The notes under the pieces were generated by a model that did not search any database, was not told the origin of the DNA, and saw only the letters and a program-made list of their open reading frames with translations. Below are positions 6,292-12,518 of a DNA stretch of 12,518 bases, piece by piece; position 1 is the stretch's first letter, and each line of letters opens with the position of its first letter. This DNA is from Acidobacteriota bacterium. GTDB lineage: Bacteria > Acidobacteriota > Vicinamibacteria > Vicinamibacterales > UBA2999. The position numbers and the translations under genes are program-made. Location of the stretch: NCBI GenBank assembly GCA_947465645.1, contig CANIBQ010000121.1, positions 1 through 12,518 of the forward strand, written 5' to 3'.

Positions 6292-7628
6292 TGGAAGTCC
6301 TCATCGGGCTCGGAATCATCTTCGCCCTGGTGGTCGCCAACGGCCTCTTCGTGGCGGCCGAGTTCGCGATCGTGGGGGCACCGCGCGCCAAGATCGAGCA
6401 CGAGGCTGAGCTCGGCAGCCGCCTCGCTCAGCGCGTTGCGCGAATCCTCGAGGACCCGAAGAAGCAGGACCGGTATATCGCGACGACGCAGGTGGGGATA
6501 TCCGTCGCCAGCCTCGGGCTGGGGATGTACGGCGAGCACATGCTGGCGGAATGGATCGGCTCGCACCTTGCGCCGTTCGAAAACCGCTGGATCGCGGCGC
6601 ACGCGATGGCCAGCGTCATCGCGATCTCCATCCTGACGTATCTCCATATCGTCATCGGCGAGATGGTGCCGAAGGCGCTCGCGCTGCAACGCGCCGACCG
6701 CACGGTGTTGTACGTGACGCCGGCGATCGAGGCGATTCAAACGGCGCTGCTGCCGATCGTCGTGGCGCTGAACGGGATGGGGAACGGCCTGCTGCGGTTG
6801 ATGGGCGTGCGGCGGCAGGAGGTGGACGGCGAGCGCTATCACACGAGCGCGGAGCTGGAGTTCATCGTGCAGGAGAGCCAGGCGGGCGGCATGCTGCGCG
6901 GCGAATCCGGCTTGATCCTGCGCGAGCTCTTCGAGTTTGGCGACCTGACGGCTGGCGAGGTGGCGGTCCCACGCGTCGGTCTCGTTGGTATTCCCGTCGG
7001 CACCGAAGCCGCCGAACTGCGGGAGATCGTCAGGGCCAACCCGTACACCCGCTATCCCGTCTACTCCGGCGACCTGGACGACATCATCGGCAGCATGCAC
7101 ATCAAAGAGCTGTTGCGGCACTTCATCTCGGGCCGCCCGATCACGGCGCTGGAGGCGCGTCCGCTTCCGCATGTGCCGGCAACGATGCTGCTCGACGAGC
7201 TGTTGTCGGCCATGAGGCGCCAACGTTCGCAGATGGCGGTCGTGATGGACGAACATGGCGGCACCGCCGGACTGGTGACCATCGAGGATCTCTTCGAGGA
7301 AGTCGTCGGCGAAATCGAAGAGGGCCGGGCAAGGACGCCCATCTCACGCGATCCCTCCGGACGCCTCATCGTCCGCGGCTCGGTCAGGTTGAAGGATGCG
7401 GGAGACGCGATTGGTGTCGCGATGGAGCATCCACAGGTGCACACGGTGAGCGGACTCGTGCTGACGCTGCTCGGCCGGCCCGCACTCGTGGGCGACGCGG
7501 TGACGTGGAATCACGTCCGGATCGAGGTGACGGCCGCACGGGGCCGGGGCGTGGCCGGCGCGACGCTTACGCGCCTTGGCGGGCCGTCACGGCCTCGTCA
7601 CGAGCGAGCACATCGCACAGATGCCTGA
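6291..7628 (+). CDS. CNNM/CorC-family membrane protein (DUF21-CBS pair-CorC_HlyC), second paralogue
   Basis: A 445-residue paralogue of the gene before it, with the same domain order. DUF21 spans about 1-180, with VAAEFAIVGAPRAKI (21-35), QVGIS and GEMVPKALAL (123-132). The CBS pair (about 220-340) has VPR, TRYPVY, GSMHIKEL and DEHGGTAGLVTIEDLFEE. The CorC_HlyC domain runs about 350-425. The membrane-domain Glu in GE-VPK is kept, so ion transport is plausible. ATG 6291 overlaps the upstream TGA by one base; GAGGGCGGCGAG just upstream can serve as ribosome site. The last 20 or so residues (rich in Arg and His, ending RAHRTDA) lie beyond the CorC domain and are encoded in the 62 bases shared with the convergent lipB gene, so they probably arose by stop-codon drift. 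Confidence 0.93.
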   Translation: MEVLIGLGIIFALVVANGLFVAAEFAIVGAPRAKIEHEAELGSRLAQRVARILEDPKKQDRYIATTQVGISVASLGLGMYGEHMLAEWIGSHLAPFENRWIAAHAMASVIAISILTYLHIVIGEMVPKALALQRADRTVLYVTPAIEAIQTALLPIVVALNGMGNGLLRLMGVRRQEVDGERYHTSAELEFIVQESQAGGMLRGESGLILRELFEFGDLTAGEVAVPRVGLVGIPVGTEAAELREIVRANPYTRYPVYSGDLDDIIGSMHIKELLRHFISGRPITALEARPLPHVPATMLLDELLSAMRRQRSQMAVVMDEHGGTAGLVTIEDLFEEVVGEIEEGRARTPISRDPSGRLIVRGSVRLKDAGDAIGVAMEHPQVHTVSGLVLTLLGRPALVGDAVTWNHVRIEVTAARGRGVAGATLTRLGGPSRPRHERAHRTDA

Positions 7629-8238
7629 CGAGCGCGGCCTCGACGTCGGCGATCGGGATCTGTCCTCCGGTGAGCCGTTCGAGGGACGTCACGCCGCCGT
7701 CCGAAATCCCACACGGCACAATCAGCTTGAAGTGTTCGAGGTCGGTGCTGACGTTGAACGCGAATCCATGGCTCGTGATCCAACGTGAGATTCGGACACC
7801 TATCGCGCCAATCTTCTCCTGGCCGATCCATGCACCGGTCCTGCCCTTGATGCGGTCGGCAATCACGCCGTAGCCAGCGCACACCCGAATCATCACTTCT
7901 TCGACATCGCGCACGTAGCGATGGACGTCGCACCGGTCGGGCCGCAGGTCGAGAATCGGATAGCCGACGACCTGGCCGGGACCGTGATAGGTGACGTCCC
8001 CCCCGCGTCCTGTCTCGGACACCTCGATGCCAAGGTTGGCGAGACGCTCTGGGGTGGCAACGATATGCGTGCGCCCGCCGTCACCCTTGACGCCAAGCGT
8101 GATCACCGGTGGATGCTGAACGAGCAGGAGCAGGTCTGGAATGCGATCGGCGCGACGCTCCTCGACGAGCGCACGCTGCATGGCCAGGGCCTCGGCGTAC
8201 GGCACGAGGCCGAGACGGCGGACTTCGATCGGACGCAC
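7567..8238 (-). CDS. lipB: Lipoyl(octanoyl) transferase LipB
   Basis: A 223-residue cytoplasmic enzyme that moves octanoyl from acyl carrier protein to the lipoyl-domain lysine of 2-oxoacid dehydrogenases and GcvH. This is the first step of lipoylation; LipA then inserts sulfur. The signature RGGDVTYHGPGQ is at 78-89, the catalytic Lys is K142 in EKIGAIGVR, and the catalytic Cys is C176 in IVPCGISDGGVTSL. Length and motifs are normal. The start is GTG 8238, which overlaps the E2 stop by one base (TAGTG), so LipB is translationally coupled to one of its own likely substrates. It is the last gene of the lpdA-E2-lipB unit. Its 3' end overlaps the convergent CNNM gene by 62 bases. No lipA is present in the window. 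Confidence 0.96.
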   Translation of the reverse strand: MRPIEVRRLGLVPYAEALAMQRALVEERRADRIPDLLLLVQHPPVITLGVKGDGGRTHIVATPERLANLGIEVSETGRGGDVTYHGPGQVVGYPILDLRPDRCDVHRYVRDVEEVMIRVCAGYGVIADRIKGRTGAWIGQEKIGAIGVRISRWITSHGFAFNVSTDLEHFKLIVPCGISDGGVTSLERLTGGQIPIADVEAALVRHLCDVLARDEAVTARQGA

Positions 8239-9542
8239 TACGCCTGACTGGGATCGAAGTTCTCGATCCCCTTCTTGACGTCGGACATGAACTGATCGGC
8301 CACCGCGCCGTCGACCAGGCGGTGATCGTAGCCGAGCGTCAGGTAGGCCATCGTGCGGATGGCGATGGCGTCGTCGACGACGACCGGCCGCTTCTCGATG
8401 GTGCCGATGCCGAGGATGGCCACCTGTGGCTGATTGATGATCGGCATGCCGAACTGGGCGCCGAACTGGCCGGGGTTGGTGATCGTGAACGTACCGCCGT
8501 GCACGTCCTCGGGCTTCAGTTGTTTGGCGCGCGCGCGATCGGCGACATCCGCGATGGCGCGGCTCAAGCCGAGCAGATTCTTCTCGTCGGCGTTCTTGAT
8601 GACGGGCACGATGAGCCCGCTCTCGAGAGCGACGGCGATGCCGAGGTTGACGTCCTTCTTGTAGAGGATGTTGTCGCCGTCGAGCGAGGCATTGATCACG
8701 GGATGCCGGCGAATGACGTCGACGACGACCTTGGCGATAAACGACATGTAGGTCAGCTTCGCGCCAAGCTGCTCGTACTCGCCCTTCTTCTGCTGGCGGA
8801 TCTTCTCCACCGTCGAAAAACTCACGTGGAACACGGAGTGGACGTGCGCGGAGGTCCGCCGGCTCATCACCACGTGCTCGGCGATCTTCTTGCGCATCAC
8901 CGACAATGGCTGGACGTCTACGCGTCCAGCCAGTTCAGCGTTCCGGGTTCCGGGTTCCGGGTTCGTGCTCGCGGGTTCCTTTCCAAGGAACCCCAGGATG
9001 TCGTGTTTCGTGACGCGCCCGCCGATACCGGATCCCGATATCTGGTCGATGTCGACGTTGTTGTCCCGGGCGATGCGGCGCACGAGCGGCGATGATTTCC
9101 GGCGCCGCAGCTCTTCCTGTGACGCCGGGGGCGCCGAGGCTTCACGTCCATTCGGACGGCTCGCTGCGAGGGCAGGCGTTCCGTCAGCCTGAGGTTGGCT
9201 CGACGCTGCAGCCGCTGCGGCGCCGGCTTTCGGTTGTTCGTCCGGTTTCGTCACAGGAGACGGCGCGACCTGGGGCGCCGACGCTGCAGGCGAAGCTGGC
9301 TCACCGGGTTGACCGATGGTGCCGACGACGCTGTTGACGGCGACGGTCTCGCCTTCCTTGACGGTGATTTCGGTGAGGACGCCGGCCGCGGGCGAGGGGA
9401 TCTCCGCGTCGACCTTGTCGGTGGAGATCTCGAACAGCGGCTCGTCGCGGTCGACCAGGTCGCCGACCTTCTTGATCCAGCGGACGATCGTGCCTTCCGC
9501 GATCGATTCCCCCATCTGGGGCATCACGACAGGCGTGGGCAT
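8238..9542 (-). CDS. 2-oxoacid dehydrogenase complex E2 (dihydrolipoyl acyltransferase)
   Basis: A 434-residue E2 with one lipoyl domain (1-77; lipoyl Lys K43 in EISTDKVDAEIPSP). A long Pro/Ala-rich linker (78-150) leads to the peripheral subunit-binding domain (151-187; SPLVRRIARDNNVD, GSGIGGRVTKHDIL), then a second linker (188-207) and the catalytic acyltransferase domain (208-434) with GYDHRLVDGA (H407, D411 of HxxxDG). It carries acyl groups from E1 to CoA and passes electrons to E3. The STDKV lipoyl motif is shared by 2-oxoglutarate and branched-chain E2s and by many bacterial pyruvate E2s, so the substrate is not settled. ATG 9542 lies two bases after the lpdA stop and gives the canonical PTPVVMPQMGE start. 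The second linker contains a heptanucleotide repeat. No E1 gene is in view. Confidence 0.95.
   Translation of the reverse strand: MPTPVVMPQMGESIAEGTIVRWIKKVGDLVDRDEPLFEISTDKVDAEIPSPAAGVLTEITVKEGETVAVNSVVGTIGQPGEPASPAASAPQVAPSPVTKPDEQPKAGAAAAAASSQPQADGTPALAASRPNGREASAPPASQEELRRRKSSPLVRRIARDNNVDIDQISGSGIGGRVTKHDILGFLGKEPASTNPEPGTRNAELAGRVDVQPLSVMRKKIAEHVVMSRRTSAHVHSVFHVSFSTVEKIRQQKKGEYEQLGAKLTYMSFIAKVVVDVIRRHPVINASLDGDNILYKKDVNLGIAVALESGLIVPVIKNADEKNLLGLSRAIADVADRARAKQLKPEDVHGGTFTITNPGQFGAQFGMPIINQPQVAILGIGTIEKRPVVVDDAIAIRTMAYLTLGYDHRLVDGAVADQFMSDVKKGIENFDPSQA
8941..8964. repeat. Heptanucleotide tandem repeat (TTCCGGG) inside the E2 linker
   Basis: Three exact TTCCGGG units (8941-8947, 8948-8954, 8955-8961) plus a partial TTC, in a near-perfect run. 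On the coding (minus) strand this reads GGAACCC repeats and encodes the NPEPGTRN stretch of the E2 linker (residues about 194-201). Since 7 is not a multiple of 3, each loss or gain of a unit would shift the frame unless three change together. A further GGGTTCC follows at 8973-8979. Confidence 0.85.
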
Positions 9543-9544
9543 GT

Positions 9545-10960
9545 CTACATGTGGATGGCCGCGCCGTGGGTGGCGTGCGCGGCTTCGGCCACTGCCTCCG
9601 AGAATGTTGGATGAGCGTGAATCGTCTGCATCAGCTCTTCCACGGTGCACTCGAGCCTCAGCGCAAGCACGGCCTCGGCGATTAGCTCCGTGGAGCGTGG
9701 ACCGATCATGTGCACACCGAGCACCTCATCGTACTGCTTATCGGCCACGATCTTCACGAACCCATCCGTCTCGCCGGCCATCTTCGCCCGGCCCAGCACA
9801 CCAAAGGGAAAGGCGCCGATCCGAACGTCATAGCCCTGTTTCTTCGCTTCGGCCTCGGTGAGCCCCACGCTGCCGATCTCGGGGTCGCAGTAGGTGCACC
9901 CAGGGACGTGTCCGTAGTTGAGCGGCCGGACCTCCTTTCCGGCGAGCTTTTCGGCGACGAGCACGCCCTCGGCCGACGATACGTGCGCGAGCTGCGGATG
10001 GCCGGGACCGCCAAGGGTAATCACGTCGCCGATGGCCGAGACGTTGGGCACCGACGTCCGGTACATCTCGTCGACCTTGATATAGCCCTTCTCCATCTGG
10101 ATGCCGAGCTCTTCGGCGCCAAGACCGGTCGTGACCGGGCCACGGCCGGTCGCCACGAGCAGGATGTCCGCCGACAGCTTCTGGGTTTTCCCGTCATGCG
10201 TCCGGGCTTCGATGTCTACGCCGGTGCCGGTGACAGCCGCCTTGGTGACCTTTGTGCCGGTGAGCGACGTGATGCCCTGCTTCTTGAACGATTTCTCGAG
10301 CTCGGCTGATACCGCTTCGTCTTCGACCGGCACGAGCCGCGGAAGCAGCTCGATGATCGTCACCTCGCTGCCGAATCGGCGGAAGATCGACGCGAACTCG
10401 ACGCCGACGGCGCCGCTTCCCATGATGACGAGCGACTTCGGCACCTCCGCCAGGTGAATCGCCTCGTCGCTGGTGATGATCCGCTTGTGATCGATCTCGA
10501 TCCCCGGGACGCTGCGCGGCGATGACCCGGTGGCGATGACGATCTCCTGTGCGTCGAGCGTCTGCCTGTCGCCCTCGAAGACCTCGACCTTGCCCTTGCC
10601 GGCGAGCCGTGCGGTGCCTTTGATCCAGTCGATCTTGTTCTTCTTGAACAGGAACTCGATGCCCTTGGTGAGGCCGCTCACCACCTTGTCCTTGCGCGCG
10701 TGCACCTTGCCCATGTCGATCGCCGGGGCGCCGTAGGGAAGCATCACGCCCCAGGCTTCGGCGTCGCGCACGATCTTGAGCGCGTGCGCGTGCTCGAGCA
10801 GCGCCTTGGTGGGTATGCATCCCCAGATCAGGCACGTGCCCCCGAGCGCCTTCTGCTTCTCGACGACGGCCACCTTCTTCCCGAGCTGCGACGCACGAAT
10901 CGCGGCGACGTACCCGCCCGTACCGGCGCCGATCACCACGACATCGTATGCAGTTGACAC
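9545..10960 (-). CDS. lpdA: Dihydrolipoamide dehydrogenase (E3)
   Basis: A 471-residue FAD enzyme that reoxidises the E2 dihydrolipoyl group and reduces NAD+. The FAD motif GAGTGGYVAA is at 11-20, the redox-active disulfide is C43/C48 in GGTCLIWGCIPTKALL, and a second dinucleotide motif MGSGAVGVEFA is at 180-190. The second FAD motif is RTSVPNVSAIGDV, and the C-terminal His-Glu dyad is H450/E455 in HAHPTFSE. All catalytic residues are intact. Two extra cysteines lie in PGCTYCDPEIGSVG (C355, C358). GTG 10960 is chosen over longer frames because AGGAGA lies 4 bases upstream (10965-10970) and the protein then begins at the FAD fold; longer readings run into the repeat hairpin. It is the first gene of the lpdA-E2-lipB unit. 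Confidence 0.96.
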   Translation of the reverse strand: MSTAYDVVVIGAGTGGYVAAIRASQLGKKVAVVEKQKALGGTCLIWGCIPTKALLEHAHALKIVRDAEAWGVMLPYGAPAIDMGKVHARKDKVVSGLTKGIEFLFKKNKIDWIKGTARLAGKGKVEVFEGDRQTLDAQEIVIATGSSPRSVPGIEIDHKRIITSDEAIHLAEVPKSLVIMGSGAVGVEFASIFRRFGSEVTIIELLPRLVPVEDEAVSAELEKSFKKQGITSLTGTKVTKAAVTGTGVDIEARTHDGKTQKLSADILLVATGRGPVTTGLGAEELGIQMEKGYIKVDEMYRTSVPNVSAIGDVITLGGPGHPQLAHVSSAEGVLVAEKLAGKEVRPLNYGHVPGCTYCDPEIGSVGLTEAEAKKQGYDVRIGAFPFGVLGRAKMAGETDGFVKIVADKQYDEVLGVHMIGPRSTELIAEAVLALRLECTVEELMQTIHAHPTFSEAVAEAAHATHGAAIHM

Positions 10961-10964
10961 GAAC

Positions 10965-10970
10965 TCTCCT
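10965..10970 (-). promoter_or_regulatory. Shine-Dalgarno sequence deciding the lpdA GTG start
   Basis: On the minus strand AGGAGA (10970-10965) lies 4 bases before GTG 10960. It is the strongest ribosome-binding site in the window and fixes the start at GTG rather than at upstream in-frame codons inside the hairpin. The base of the hairpin at 10975 is only 4 bases away, so folding of the hairpin in the leader RNA could affect access to this site. Confidence 0.75.
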
Positions 10971-10974
10971 AAAT

Positions 10975-11050
10975 GGGGTCGGGAGTCATTTTTCGAGGAC
11001 ACTCAGACGAAAACGGATCGGAGTGTCCTCAAGAAATGACTCCCGACCCC
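10975..11050. repeat. Long near-perfect inverted repeat (repeat family copy B) upstream of lpdA
   Basis: The outer arms 10975-10991 (GGGGTCGGGAGTCATTT) and 11034-11050 are exact reverse complements over 17 bases. After a 3-base imperfect step, the inner arms 10995-11004 (GAGGACACTC) and 11021-11030 pair exactly over 10 bases, around a 16-base loop. The element fills the space between the stop of the small membrane gene (11054) and the lpdA ribosome site. It shares GAGGACACTCAGA exactly with the reverse strand at 4865-4877. On the plus strand TTTT follows it, but no plus-strand gene ends there. On the minus strand there is no T-run, so a classical terminator for the small gene is not well supported. 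A REP- or MITE-like origin is inferred. Confidence 0.85.
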
Positions 11051-11053
11051 TTT

Positions 11054-11302
11054 TCAGCGCTTCAGGGACGTGAGAGGGATAAAGGATTCGCCAGGCGGCG
11101 TCGCGGTCTCCGGCGCCGGCGGCACCCGCGGGCCGCCGCCGGACAACCGCTCAATCTGTACGCGCAGCTCGCCGTGCTGGAACTTGAGCTCCCAGTACAT
11201 CTGTGACAGTTGTTCGAGCCGGCGTGACGTCCGGCGCGCCTGGCTCCAGGCCAGGAGCGCCGCGACCAGCGCGACGGCGGTGACGAACCATTGAAAGGTC
11301 AT
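11054..11302 (-). CDS. Small single-pass membrane protein with coiled coil, function unknown
   Basis: An 82-residue protein that I do not recognise. A hydrophobic helix at about 4-19 (QWFVTAVALVAALLAW) is followed by basic residues (QARRTSRR, 21-28), which places the C-terminal part in the cytoplasm by the positive-inside rule. A charged heptad-like helix (about 29-54, LEQLSQMYWELKFQHGELRVQIERL) probably forms a coiled coil. A Gly/Pro-rich tail (55-72) ends in SFIPLTSLKR. ATG 11302 is the natural start since it directly precedes the membrane helix; no strong ribosome site is seen. It is transcribed away from the sigma-54 activator gene, from the same short divergent region. The stop is followed within 3 bases by the long hairpin, beyond which lies lpdA. 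The open frame continues upstream of this ATG, antisense to the activator, and that part is not coding. Confidence 0.7.
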   Translation of the reverse strand: MTFQWFVTAVALVAALLAWSQARRTSRRLEQLSQMYWELKFQHGELRVQIERLSGGGPRVPPAPETATPPGESFIPLTSLKR

Positions 11303-11328
11303 GAGGCTGTGGTGCCAATCCTGTTCGT

Positions 11329-11358
11329 AACTTAGCGAAGGGAATTCGGAAGTGTCAA
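11329..11358 (-). promoter_or_regulatory. Candidate promoter of the small membrane protein gene
   Basis: On the minus strand an exact TTGACA (11358-11353) is followed after 18 bases by a weak -10 candidate TAAGTT (11334-11329, three of six). A start near 11322 would give a leader of about 20 bases before ATG 11302. The perfect -35 box is the main support. Confidence 0.35.
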
Positions 11359-11373
11359 GGAGCGCGCTATACT
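11345..11373 (+). promoter_or_regulatory. Candidate promoter of the NtrC-type regulator
   Basis: TATACT (11368-11373) matches five of six bases of a -10 box and lies exactly 10 bases before ATG 11384, the same spacing as at the receiver-like gene. The -35 position (TTCGGA, 11345-11350, 17 bases upstream) is a poor match. The predicted start is about 3 bases before the ATG, so the transcript would be nearly leaderless. Confidence 0.4.
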
Positions 11374-11383
11374 CGCGACCCGC

Positions 11384-12518
<1,135 letters not shown>

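Noticed and set aside
6551..7873. Plus-strand open frame of 440 codons in another frame over the second CNNM gene and lipB
   Set aside because: Its translation is dominated by Arg, Gly and Ala, and it covers two genes with clear family motifs.
8910..8929. CTGGACG/CGTCCAG inverted repeat in the E2 gene
   Set aside because: It has seven-base arms within a coding sequence in GC-rich DNA, which is easily expected by chance.
8109..9095. Plus-strand open frame opposite the E2 gene
   Set aside because: It is a codon shadow of the acyltransferase domain; the Asp/Val/Gly-rich translation has no domain pattern.
10975..11050. Hairpin as a simple rho-independent terminator
   Set aside because: On the minus strand, where the upstream gene ends, no T-run follows. 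On the plus strand TTTT follows but no gene ends there. Relatedness to the element near 4829-4880 fits a dispersed repeat better.

Overview
This is a GC-rich bacterial chromosome segment with densely packed genes. The mix of families suggests Acidobacteriota, possibly the Vicinamibacteria side: PknB-type kinase-like proteins with one C-terminal membrane helix, tandem CNNM/CorC proteins, an Lpd-E2-LipB cluster, and intergenic repeats built around GGGGTC. That placement is an inference from gene content and composition. No rRNA, tRNA, phage, IS transposase gene or CRISPR array is visible.

Layout. Positions 1-434: a small stand-alone receiver-like protein (+) whose 3' end overlaps the next gene tail to tail. 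Positions 412-2298: a tightly coupled minus-strand operon of a short-chain dehydrogenase/reductase, an 82-residue helical protein of unknown function, and a kinase-fold protein that has lost every catalytic residue (a pseudokinase) and ends in a membrane helix. Positions 2299-2329: a very short divergent promoter region. Positions 2330-4766 (+): a lactate/malate-dehydrogenase-fold protein without its catalytic residues, then an exported M28 zinc peptidase with intact metal ligands. Positions 4767-4968: non-coding, with stacked inverted repeats. Positions 4969-7628 (+): two overlapping CNNM/CorC (DUF21-CBS-CorC_HlyC) membrane transporter-family genes. Positions 7567-10960 (-): lpdA, a 2-oxoacid dehydrogenase E2 gene and lipB. 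These encode a lipoyl-dependent E2, its E3, and the enzyme that starts lipoylation; no E1 is in view. Positions 10975-11050: a long hairpin related to the repeat near 4829-4880. Positions 11054-11302 (-): a small membrane coiled-coil protein. Position 11384 to the window end (+): an NtrC-type sigma-54 activator with its own receiver, cut by the window edge.

Main observations. Three proteins in the first 3.2 kb keep an enzyme or signalling fold but lack some or all key residues: the receiver, the kinase and the dehydrogenase. This may be a non-catalytic sensing or scaffold module. The two intergenic hairpin regions are diverged copies of one repeat family. Several starts lie about 10 bases after a -10-like box, which suggests leaderless or nearly leaderless transcripts. 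The E3-E2-LipB genes sit as one coupled unit, which makes functional sense. I do not see a clearly novel defence or biosynthetic system.
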